The notes beneath the pieces are model-generated. The model ran no database searches. It worked only from the letters and a program-made list of their open reading frames with translations, and was not told the DNA's origin. The position numbers were made by a program, and so were the translations under genes. This document shows, piece after piece, positions 43,504 through 51,007 of a stretch of 64,000 nt of DNA; positions within the stretch are counted from its first letter, which is position 1; each line of letters opens with the position of its first letter. Origin of the DNA: Kerstersia similis (lineage in GTDB: Bacteria > Pseudomonadota > Gammaproteobacteria > Burkholderiales > Burkholderiaceae_B); contig NZ_CBCSIQ010000020.1 in NCBI RefSeq assembly GCF_965139615.1, forward strand, positions 1 through 64,000. The letters are read 5' to 3'.

Positions 43504-44247
43504 TCAAAATGGCATGACGTTCAGGAAAAACCGCTGCAGCCAGCCCATGCTCTGCACTTCATCCATGACGCCCTGGCTGCGGTACTCCAAACGCACATCC
43601 GCCACCTGCGTGGACGATACGGAATGCGTGTTGCCGGTGATGCTGCGCGGGTCCACCGTCCCGGAGAACCGCACATATTCGCTGCCCCGGTTGATAGCAA
43701 TCTGCTTCTCGCCGGCCACCCTCAGGTTGCCGTTGGGCAACACTTCGATCACGGTGGTCGTGATCGTTCCCGAGAAGGTATTGTTGGCCTTGCTGTCCCC
43801 AGTGCCCGAGGCGTTATTGCTGCCCGAGGCATCCATGTTCTGCTGCGGCCCGAAAGCGCCGGGCAAAGCGCTGGGCATGGTATTCATGCCCAGCGCCGCC
43901 GAGCCGTTGCGCTTGGTATTGGTCGCCACGCTTTTGGCCGCATTGGTGTTTTCGTTCAACACAATGGTGACGATGTCGCCCACCTGGCGCGGCCGCCGGT
44001 CTTCAAACAAGGGATAGCTGCCATAGGCCGTGGGCTGATAAATGGCACCATTGGGCACGGCCAGCGGTTGCGCCGGAGCGGGCGGCGGCGCACTGACCGG
44101 CCCCACCACAATGGGTTCCGGCGGAATCAATGCGCAACCGCCCAGCATCAATACCGGCAGCCAGCCCAGCCGGCTGCGCCATTCGCCCTGCCCGCCCGGC
44201 GTCCGATCCCTTTCCAACACACGGTTCATTGCCCGCCCAGCCCCCAT
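43504..44247 (-). CDS. flgH: Flagellar L-ring lipoprotein FlgH
   Basis: 247 residues. A lipobox LGGC in a hydrophobic segment (WLPVLMLGGC) predicts lipid attachment. The conserved core includes RPRQVGDIVTIVLNENTNAAKS, SGTITTTVIEVLPNGNLRVAGEKQIAINRGSEYVRFSG and the C-terminal MGWLQRFFLNVMPF. The chosen ATG overlaps the flgG stop (TGATG); an ATG at 44229 is also possible and would give a more ordinary signal-peptide n-region. Confidence 0.94.
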   Translation of the reverse strand: MGAGRAMNRVLERDRTPGGQGEWRSRLGWLPVLMLGGCALIPPEPIVVGPVSAPPPAPAQPLAVPNGAIYQPTAYGSYPLFEDRRPRQVGDIVTIVLNENTNAAKSVATNTKRNGSAALGMNTMPSALPGAFGPQQNMDASGSNNASGTGDSKANNTFSGTITTTVIEVLPNGNLRVAGEKQIAINRGSEYVRFSGTVDPRSITGNTHSVSSTQVADVRLEYRSQGVMDEVQSMGWLQRFFLNVMPF

Positions 44248-45032
44248 CAAAGCTGCGTCAGACGCGCCAGCATCTGGTCGGAGGTGGACACAGCCTTGCT
44301 GTTGATTTCATAGGCGCGCTGGGTCGTGATCATATTGACCAGTTCTTCAGCGACATTGACGTTCGAGGTTTCCAGATACTCATGGGCCAGCGAACCGGCG
44401 CCATCCAGGCCAGGCTGCAACACATTGGCCGGGCCGGACGCACTGGTTTCCAGGTACATGTTCTGGCCGATGCTCTGCAAACCCGTGGGATTGACGAAAG
44501 TCGCCAGCTGGATCTGCCCGATCTGCACACTGATTCCCGCCGAGCCCGGCTGGGTGACGGATATCATGCCGTTCTTGCTGATACTGAGACTCAAGGCATT
44601 GTCCGGCACGTTGATGGGCGGTTGCAGCACATAGCCGCCCGCCGTCACCAGTTGGCCGTCCTGATCGACCTGCAGGGCGCCGTCGCGGGTATAGGCCAGG
44701 GAGCCATCCGGCAATTCCACCTCGAAGAAACCGCGCCCTTCGATCGCCACATGCCAGGGGTTGCCGGTATTGTTCAGGCTGCCCTCGGTATGCACGCGCG
44801 CCGTTGCCGCCGTGCGCGCGCCGGTGCCCAGCTGCAGGCCGGAGGGCAGCTGATTGGCATCACCAACCTGCGCGCCAGGCTGACGCACGACCTGATACAT
44901 CAGGTCTTCGAACACAGCGCGCTGGCGTTTGTAGCCATTGGTGCTGACGTTGGCGAGGTTATTGGCAATGACATCCATGCCGGTCTGCTGGGTTTCCAGG
45001 CCGGTCTTGGCTATCCATAGTGAACGTATCAT
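44247..45032 (-). CDS. flgG: Flagellar distal rod protein FlgG
   Basis: 261 residues, standard length. N-terminus MIRSLWIAKTGLETQQTGMDVIANNLANVSTNGYKRQRAVFEDL, flg_bbr motif, and C-terminus EYLETSNVNVAEELVNMITTQRAYEINSKAVSTSDQMLARL are diagnostic. Confidence 0.97.
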   Translation of the reverse strand: MIRSLWIAKTGLETQQTGMDVIANNLANVSTNGYKRQRAVFEDLMYQVVRQPGAQVGDANQLPSGLQLGTGARTAATARVHTEGSLNNTGNPWHVAIEGRGFFEVELPDGSLAYTRDGALQVDQDGQLVTAGGYVLQPPINVPDNALSLSISKNGMISVTQPGSAGISVQIGQIQLATFVNPTGLQSIGQNMYLETSASGPANVLQPGLDGAGSLAHEYLETSNVNVAEELVNMITTQRAYEINSKAVSTSDQMLARLTQL

Positions 45033-45109
45033 CCGGGCATTCCTTGCGCCTGTTCGACAGGCATAGACTGCATCAAATCCTGTTGCCGGCGCCTGAGCGG
45101 CCGGCCTGC

Positions 45110-45877
45110 TTACTGTGAGACCGCCAGCAGGTCGTTGGCGCGCTGGGCATTGCCATCGGCGTGCTGGATCACTTTCATCTGCATCTCGAAGCGGCGCGCG
45201 TTATTGATCATGCCGACCATCGCCGCAGCGGCACTGACATTGCTGCTTTCCAGCGCCCCGCTCACTACGCCCACGGAGGGATCCGCCGGTGCCGGTTCCT
45301 GCACGGCCGCATCGCCCGCTATCCCCGATGCCAGCCGGAACAGACCATCATCGCCGCGCTGCAGTTGCGCCGCTGGCGGGTTCACGCGCTTGAGCTGCGC
45401 CAGCACCGCCACATCATTGGGCGCATCGCCTGCGCCCAAGGCATTCACATTGCCATCGGCGGAAATCGTCAGCGTCGCGCCCTGGGGAACATCAATCACG
45501 CCGCCATCCGCAGACAGCAGCGCCAGGCCGCGCTCAGTGCGCAGCACACCATCGCTGCCCACCTGCAGGCTGGCCGTGCGCAGATAGGCCTCGCCGTCCT
45601 GCGCCTGCACCGCCAGCCAGCCTTCGCCAGCCAGTGCCACATCCAGTTCGCGGCCCGTGCTTTGCAGCGGCCCTGGCGAAAAATCCGAGCCCGGCGTCGT
45701 GGCCAGGGTATAGACCCGCGTCGGCGCCCCCGGCCCCTCGACCGGCACTGAACGGTACAGCGCCAGCTGTTCGCGGAAACCCGGCGTATTGATGTTCGCC
45801 ATGTTGTTACTGATGACCGCCTGGTGCTCCAGTGTCCTGGCGGCTCCGCCCATGGCGGTGTAGAGCAGCTTGTCCAT
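45110..45877 (-). CDS. flgF: Flagellar proximal rod protein FlgF
   Basis: 255 residues. N-terminus MDKLLYTAMGGAARTLEHQAVISNNMANINTPGFREQ and C-terminus SSNVSAAAAMVGMINNARRFEMQMKVIQHADGNAQRANDLL identify FlgF. The start is fixed by the family N-terminus; the open frame extends 24 codons upstream into flgE. The 77 bp between flgF and flgG contain nothing notable. Confidence 0.96.
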   Translation of the reverse strand: MDKLLYTAMGGAARTLEHQAVISNNMANINTPGFREQLALYRSVPVEGPGAPTRVYTLATTPGSDFSPGPLQSTGRELDVALAGEGWLAVQAQDGEAYLRTASLQVGSDGVLRTERGLALLSADGGVIDVPQGATLTISADGNVNALGAGDAPNDVAVLAQLKRVNPPAAQLQRGDDGLFRLASGIAGDAAVQEPAPADPSVGVVSGALESSNVSAAAAMVGMINNARRFEMQMKVIQHADGNAQRANDLLAVSQ

Positions 45878-45890
45878 GCGCGGCGATTCC

Positions 45891-47105
45891 TTAGCGCATG
45901 GTGACCAGGGTCTGCATGATGCCGTCCTGGGTCTTGATGGTCTGGGCATTGGCCTGATAGGTGCGCTGGGCGATGATCATATTGACCAGTTCCTGCCCCA
46001 TATCCACGTTGGACGCCTCTACCGCCTGTCCCACCAGCAGAGACAGCCCATTGCTGCCCGGCTGCCCCAGCGTGGCCGGGCCGGAACTCACGGTTTCCAT
46101 CCAGGCATTGCCGCCTGCCGCCTGCAAACCTTGCAGGTTATTGAAATCCGCCAGGACGACCGTGCCGATTTCCTGGCTCTTGTCATTCGAATACTGCGCC
46201 ATCAGTCGGCCGTCGGCCGCCAGCGAAACCCGTACATACTCGCCGGACTGGTAGCCGTTTTGCAGCATGTCATAACGGAACTTGCCGCCATACTGCGAAG
46301 AGCCGCCATAGTTGAAAGCAATATTCAGGTCGGCCGCAGGCGAATCCGCGCCACCCGGATCTGCAAAATTCTTGGATACCTGGGCTATCGGGCTGGTCAT
46401 GCGGCCGCTGGTGTCGAAGCTGAGCTCCTGGGCATTGCCCGGCACATGCTTGCCATCCAGGGCGTATTGCACTTCCCAGTTGCTGGCGGTGCCCTGTGAG
46501 CCGGAACGCTTGATGAAGTACTGGGTCAGCACATGGGAATTCCCCAGCGAGTCATAGACCGTCATCGGCGTGGAATCGCTGAAAGTGCTGCTGTCGCTCG
46601 GGTTGAAAGGCTTGAGCGCCGGGTCGATCACCGGGTCGTTGGCGTCCAGGTTCAGGTTTGCGGACAGCGCATCCGTAGCCTGCGGCGGAATGTTGCTGGA
46701 GGGAATGCTCAGCGGCACCGGATCGGCGCCCACCTGGCCGGCGGGATAGCCCGTCAGCTTGTGGCCCTGGATATTGACGATCTGGTGGTTCTCGTTTTCA
46801 AAGAACTGGCCGTTGCGCGAATACAGAATCGAGCCATCGGTGTCCTGCAAACGGAAAAAACCGTTCTGGCCGTCGATGGCCATATCCAGCTCATTGTTCG
46901 TGCTGGAGATCGTCCCGGCCGCGAAGCGCTGGCTGATACCCGACACCTGCACCCCCATACCGATACGGGAACTGGCGAACACATCGGAAAACACGGCACT
47001 GCCTGCCTTGAAACCAACCGTCGCCGAGTTGGCAATATTGTTGCCGATGACATCCAGGCCTGCGGACGCCGCATTCAAGCCGCTCAAACCCTGACTGAAA
47101 CCCAT
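45891..47105 (-). CDS. flgE: Flagellar hook protein FlgE
   Basis: 404 residues. N-terminus MGFSQGLSGLNAASAGLDVIGNNIANSATVGFKAG and C-terminus ASNVDMGQELVNMIIAQRTYQANAQTIKTQDGIMQTLVTMR bracket a variable middle with FSDSTPMTVYDSLGNSH. The start is set by the family N-terminus. flgF follows after 13 bases. Confidence 0.97.
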   Translation of the reverse strand: MGFSQGLSGLNAASAGLDVIGNNIANSATVGFKAGSAVFSDVFASSRIGMGVQVSGISQRFAAGTISSTNNELDMAIDGQNGFFRLQDTDGSILYSRNGQFFENENHQIVNIQGHKLTGYPAGQVGADPVPLSIPSSNIPPQATDALSANLNLDANDPVIDPALKPFNPSDSSTFSDSTPMTVYDSLGNSHVLTQYFIKRSGSQGTASNWEVQYALDGKHVPGNAQELSFDTSGRMTSPIAQVSKNFADPGGADSPAADLNIAFNYGGSSQYGGKFRYDMLQNGYQSGEYVRVSLAADGRLMAQYSNDKSQEIGTVVLADFNNLQGLQAAGGNAWMETVSSGPATLGQPGSNGLSLLVGQAVEASNVDMGQELVNMIIAQRTYQANAQTIKTQDGIMQTLVTMR

Positions 47106-47169
47106 TTTTCTACGCTCCCTGAACACCGCCCCGCACGCCTTCCGCACACGTCTGGCGGCTGATCCGCAA

Positions 47170-47877
47170 TTACATGATTTGTCGAATATCGAACAGACTG
47201 ACCTGGCCCGCCAAACCCAGATCCAGGCGCAAGCCTTCGGTGGTATAGACCACGCTCTTGACCTGCCCATAGCTCAGTGTTTCGGCCGGCACTGCCGAGC
47301 CGTCGGATGCCGTGGCGGATACCCGCACGAAATACGCCCCCTCCGGCAATGCCGTGCCGGTATCGTCCTTGCCGTCCCAGGACAGCGCCCGCACACCGAC
47401 TGGCTGCGCCCCCAGATCCATCCGCCGCACTGGCGTTCCGTTCTTGTCGAGCACCTCGACCACCACACCCGCAGCCGGTGCCTGCATATCGACGCCGAAC
47501 GGCGTAGCCTGGCCCTGGGCATCCTCGCCCGTCGCGCCGCCCAGCAACACCTTGCTGCCCGGCACCAGCACATCCTTGCCGACCAGCGCAGCCGCCTGCA
47601 TGGACTGGCCGACATCCAACTGGCCGGACAACGCCAGCAAGGTGGTATTCAACTGATTCACCCCGGCCACCGTGGACAGCTGCGCGATCTGTGAGGTGAC
47701 CTGCGCGTTGTCCATGGGGTTGAGCGGATCCTGATTCTGCATCTGCGTCACCAGCAGCGTCAGGAAACGCTCCTGCGTGTCGGCCATCAGGTTGTTGGTA
47801 CTGGCCTGTGCCGTCGATACCGCCAAGGAACGGCTATCGACACTGCCCGCATTGCTGCCATTTACTATCGTGCTCAT
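47170..47877 (-). CDS. flgD: Flagellar hook-capping protein FlgD
   Basis: 235 residues. The N-terminal FlgD signature (FLTLLVTQMQNQDPLNPMDNAQVTSQIAQLSTVAGVNQL) is followed by the FlgD Ig-like/tudor domains (LSWDGKDDTGTALPEGAYFVRVSA). It caps the growing hook. Confidence 0.97.
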   Translation of the reverse strand: MSTIVNGSNAGSVDSRSLAVSTAQASTNNLMADTQERFLTLLVTQMQNQDPLNPMDNAQVTSQIAQLSTVAGVNQLNTTLLALSGQLDVGQSMQAAALVGKDVLVPGSKVLLGGATGEDAQGQATPFGVDMQAPAAGVVVEVLDKNGTPVRRMDLGAQPVGVRALSWDGKDDTGTALPEGAYFVRVSATASDGSAVPAETLSYGQVKSVVYTTEGLRLDLGLAGQVSLFDIRQIM

Positions 47878-47908
47878 CGTGTTCTTGCGTCCTCTTTGCC
47901 GCGTCCGT

Positions 47909-48328
47909 TTACTGGCCCAGCGTCAGCGTGCGCTGCATCAGGTTCTTGGCGGTATTCAGGACTTCCACATTGGCCTGATAGGAACGCGAGGCCGCAATCA
48001 TGTTGACGGTTTCCGCGACCACATCGACGTTGGGCATGGCGATATAGCCGTCCGCATTCGCCAGCGGGTGCGCCGGGTCGTACACCATGCGCAGCGGCGC
48101 GCTATCCTGCACCACTTCAGCGACCTGCACCCCGCCGATGAGCTCATTGCCATACGACTGCCCGCTGACGGGCGCCACCTGGAAAATCACCTGGCGCGCA
48201 CGATAGGGCTGGCCGTCCGGGCCGGCCACGCTATCGGCATTGGCCATATTGCTGGCCGACACGTTCATACGCTGGGATTGCGCCGTCAGCGCCGACCCGG
48301 CGATGCCAAAAATGTTCGTCAATGACAT
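47909..48328 (-). CDS. flgC: Flagellar proximal rod protein FlgC
   Basis: 139 residues. N-terminus GIAGSALTAQSQRMNVSASNMANADSV and C-terminus YIAMPNVDVVAETVNMIAASRSYQANVEVLNTAKNLMQRTLTLGQ are diagnostic of FlgC. Confidence 0.97.
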   Translation of the reverse strand: MSLTNIFGIAGSALTAQSQRMNVSASNMANADSVAGPDGQPYRARQVIFQVAPVSGQSYGNELIGGVQVAEVVQDSAPLRMVYDPAHPLANADGYIAMPNVDVVAETVNMIAASRSYQANVEVLNTAKNLMQRTLTLGQ

Positions 48329-48350
48329 GTCTCGTCCGTTCTGTCCGTTT

Positions 48351-48752
48351 CTATTGCTGCATGGCTGCCAGCAGCCCCTTGATGCGGCTGGACAGCACCG
48401 TCAGCCCGGCCTGGTAGCGCAAGGCGTTGTCAGCGAAATCCACCCGTTCCACATCCATATCCACCGTATTGCCATCCAGACTGGGCTGCAGCGGCTGGCG
48501 GTACAGCAGATCCGCCGTGCCCGCCTGCGCGCCCGCCGTGCTCAGATGGCCCGGTGCCGTCACCGCCAGCGGCAAACCGCCTTGCTGGCCAGCCTCGGCC
48601 GCAGCCAGGGCCTGACTGAAATCGAAGTCACGCGCCTGGTAGCCGGGCGTGTCGGCATTGGCAATATTGGCGGCCAGCACTTCCTGGCGTTGCGCCCGCA
48701 GGCTCAGGGCTTTCTGATGAAAACTGAAATGGTCGTCGATACGGTCAAGCAT
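48351..48752 (-). CDS. flgB: Flagellar proximal rod protein FlgB
   Basis: 133 residues. Signature LSLRAQRQEVLAANIANADTPGYQARDFDF and C-terminal NTVDMDVERVDFADNALRYQAGLTVLSSRIKGL. The start at 48752 gives the normal N-terminus. First gene of the flgB-J operon; three copies of AAACCTGA lie just upstream. Confidence 0.96.
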   Translation of the reverse strand: MLDRIDDHFSFHQKALSLRAQRQEVLAANIANADTPGYQARDFDFSQALAAAEAGQQGGLPLAVTAPGHLSTAGAQAGTADLLYRQPLQPSLDGNTVDMDVERVDFADNALRYQAGLTVLSSRIKGLLAAMQQ

Positions 48753-49160
48753 GGATAAGGCAAGCAGGACGCCTGGCGGCGCCAAACCTGAGAAAACCTG
48801 AAGTAAACGGAAACCTGACTAAGCGGGCTGCGTCCGGCCCATGCCGGTGCCGCAACCGAGGCCGGCCATAGAATGCCCCGCTCTCGCATGCGGACGCGCC
48901 GCGCGCCATCCTGACAAGGATGTTACGCAAGGACGGGCTCGGACAATGCCGGGAAAAAGAATGTAAATATTTGCCTATTCCCCCTTCCAGACTACGGTTT
49001 TTCCGAACCCGTGATGCGCCGCTTTCCCCTGAGCCGCAGCCCCCCTGCTGCGCGGGCCGCCTGTCCGGACTTGCCCCCCCCTTCCGGCTGCCCGCTGCAG
49101 CCTATGCCTGGCGGCCACCGCGCCGCTGGCATCCCTGCCCAAGCCCCGTAAAATATCCGC
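48753..49160. other. flgB-flgA divergent spacer with AAACCTGA repeats
   Basis: 408 bp with no supported gene. AAACCTGA occurs at 48784, 48794 and 48811, that is 32-66 bp upstream of the flgB ATG. A roughly symmetric AT-rich stretch at 48945-48979 (AATGCCGGGAAAAAGA facing a reversed AATAGGCAAATATTT) recalls FlhDC half-boxes, but the 3-bp spacing between halves is shorter than in described sites. The divergent class II promoters must lie here. Confidence 0.4.
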
Positions 49161-49925
49161 ATGCCCCCAGCTTCTGCATCCTGGCCGACTCCGCCGGCCC
49201 GCTCCTCCCGTGTACCGCAAGGCGCCGCCCGCTGGCCGCGCCTGGCATCCTGGCGCCGCATGGCGGGCTATACACTGGCCTTCCTGCCCTTTTGCGCCTG
49301 GCCCCAAAGCCAGGACACCCTCCAGCAACTCGCAACCGAACTGATCACGGCGCACAGCAGCCAACTCGCAGGCGAGCCCCACATTCAGCTGGCGCCGGTA
49401 CGCCTGGAACAACGCCAGCCCTGCACGGAAGGGCTCAGCGCCTTTCTGTCCGGCAACGGCAGGCTGCGGGCGCGCATGAACATCGGTTTCCGCTGCGCCG
49501 GCCCGCAGCGCTGGAGCCTGTACGCGCCAGCGGAAATCGCGCTCAACGGCAGCTATCTGGCCGCCACCGTCCCGATCCAGACTGGCGATAGCCTGGACAA
49601 CAGCAAGGTGCAGCGCCTGGAAGGCAACTTGCTGCAACAGCCAGCCGATGTCCTGACCGACTGGACGCAGCTGACGCAGCAGCAGGCACGCCAGCGCATC
49701 GCCGCCGGCCAGCCCATTCGCGCCAGCGCCCTGCGCCATGCGGAAACGGTGCTGCGCGGCAGCACGGTCAAACTGATTATCGAAGGCCAGGGATTCAGTG
49801 TGAGCACGGAGGGCCTGGCCATGGAGGATGGTGCACCGGGCCAGACGATTCAGGTACGCAACCCCGCTGGCACCATTCTGTCTGGCCGGGTGCGCAACGC
49901 CGGAACCATCGACATCCTGCATTAA
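49161..49925 (+). CDS. flgA: Flagella basal body P-ring formation protein FlgA
   Basis: 254 residues from this start; an ATG at 49260 would give 221 residues and a more usual length. The positively charged stretch ahead of the hydrophobic segment (AGYTLAFLPFCAWPQS) favours the longer form, but neither start has a clear Shine-Dalgarno sequence. The C-terminal SAF-like domain (GDSLDNSKVQRLEGNL, GQPIRASALRHAETVLRGS, VKLIIEGQGFSVSTEGLAMEDGAPGQTIQVRN) identifies FlgA, the periplasmic chaperone of P-ring assembly. Confidence 0.93.
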   Translation: MPPASASWPTPPARSSRVPQGAARWPRLASWRRMAGYTLAFLPFCAWPQSQDTLQQLATELITAHSSQLAGEPHIQLAPVRLEQRQPCTEGLSAFLSGNGRLRARMNIGFRCAGPQRWSLYAPAEIALNGSYLAATVPIQTGDSLDNSKVQRLEGNLLQQPADVLTDWTQLTQQQARQRIAAGQPIRASALRHAETVLRGSTVKLIIEGQGFSVSTEGLAMEDGAPGQTIQVRNPAGTILSGRVRNAGTIDILH

Positions 49926-49940
49926 GCCCGGCAGGCGGGC

Positions 49941-49967
49941 TAAACTTTCCGCAAGCCCTGCCGTTAA
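49941..49967 (+). promoter_or_regulatory. Sigma-28 (FliA) promoter of flgM(N)
   Basis: TAAACTTT, an 11-base spacer and GCCGTTAA match the FliA consensus TAAAGTTT-N11-GCCGATAA at 14 of 16 positions with exact spacing. It begins 15 bp after the flgA stop and lies about 70 bp before flgM, giving the anti-sigma gene its own class III promoter in addition to read-through from flgA. Confidence 0.92.
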
Positions 49968-50035
49968 CCCGGTCAAGCCCCTGAATTCCACAGGCCACGC
50001 CGCAAACCGGCCTGTGACGCCCGCCCGGAGAACAT

Positions 50036-50344
50036 GTGATCATTCCGCCCCGCCATCTTCCCCCTGCCGCGACCGGCCTTGCCGACAGCGTGCGCGACCG
50101 CACCCCGGCGGCGGCTCCCGAACGGCAGGACAAAGCAGAAACCGCCACGGTCTCCGTCTCGCTGAGTGCGGCGTCACTGGACGCAGCCCGCGCACCTGCG
50201 TCAGCTGCCACGGCAACCGGCGACATCGACACCGCCAAGGTCGAACGCATCATCCAGGCCATCCGCCAGGGCGAGTATCAGATGGACACCGGCCGCATTG
50301 CCGATGGCCTGCTATCCAGCGCCAAGGATCTGCTCAAACCCTGA
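50036..50344 (+). CDS. flgM: Anti-sigma-28 factor FlgM
   Basis: 102 residues. The start is GTG with GGAG six bases upstream (an ATG two bases earlier is followed at once by a stop). The C-terminal FliA-binding region (DTAKVERIIQAIRQGEYQMDTGRIADGLLSSAKDLL) is diagnostic; the N-terminal half is disordered and Ala/Pro-rich. FlgM blocks FliA until it is exported through the finished hook-basal body. Confidence 0.95.
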   Translation: MIIPPRHLPPAATGLADSVRDRTPAAAPERQDKAETATVSVSLSAASLDAARAPASAATATGDIDTAKVERIIQAIRQGEYQMDTGRIADGLLSSAKDLLKP

Positions 50345-50424
50345 GCCGCCAGGGTCATCCCCGTTGCAGCAACTTTCGCTGCGTCTCTTTCCGTTTCAGC
50401 GATTTTCCTCCTGCAAGACCTGCC

Positions 50425-50910
50425 ATGCCTGCCCAAGAAGCTACCGCCGCGCTCTGCCTGCAATTGAAGCAGGAAATGGAATGTTTCCAGGCGTTCAGCC
50501 GTCTGCTGGATGAAGAAGCCGGACTGCTGGCGGCCCCCCACAGCGCCGATGCGCTACGGGCCATCGCAGAACAAAAGCAGGGTTATGCCGATCAGCTGCA
50601 TGCGCATGAACAGCATCGGCTGACACTGGCAGCCGGGCTGTTGCCTGCTGCCCATGCAAGCCTGTCCCCCATGCAGCAGGCGGCGGCGCTCCCTGCCGTC
50701 CGGCCCGCCTGGCAGGCCCTGGTGCAGGCCGGACAAGCCGCCCATGAGAAAAACCGGCGCAACGGCATCATTCTGGATGTGTATCTCAAGCACACCGAAC
50801 AAGCCATTCAATCACTGCGCCGCGATAGCCAGCAAACCGATCTCTATGACGCCCAGGGCCGCACGGCCAGGGCCAAGCGCAGCGGCGCCAGCCACTACCG
50901 CGCCGGCTGA
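50425..50910 (+). CDS. flgN: Flagellar export chaperone FlgN
   Basis: 161 residues, helical, Gln/Leu/Ala-rich, with the FlgN-like stretch LKQEMECFQAFSRLLDEEAGLL and a C-terminal NRRNGIILDVYLKHTEQAIQSLR. FlgN is the chaperone for FlgK and FlgL. The ATG at 50425 was chosen because upstream parts of the open frame run antisense-like through flgM. It follows flgM by 80 bp and converges with flhF. Confidence 0.9.
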   Translation: MPAQEATAALCLQLKQEMECFQAFSRLLDEEAGLLAAPHSADALRAIAEQKQGYADQLHAHEQHRLTLAAGLLPAAHASLSPMQQAAALPAVRPAWQALVQAGQAAHEKNRRNGIILDVYLKHTEQAIQSLRRDSQQTDLYDAQGRTARAKRSGASHYRAG

Positions 50911-51007
50911 GGAGACCGGCCGGGAGGGGCCGCCACGCCTGCCCCCCCTTCCGGCGTACGTGCAGAGGACGCCCTGGCCGATACCGGCCGCAGTGCACGC
51001 CCCGCGC

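Noticed and set aside
48945..48979. Possible FlhDC binding site between flgB and flgA
   Set aside because: Both halves resemble the enteric half-box but are only about 3 bp apart instead of the usual 10-12 bp, so it is kept only as a remark in the spacer entry.
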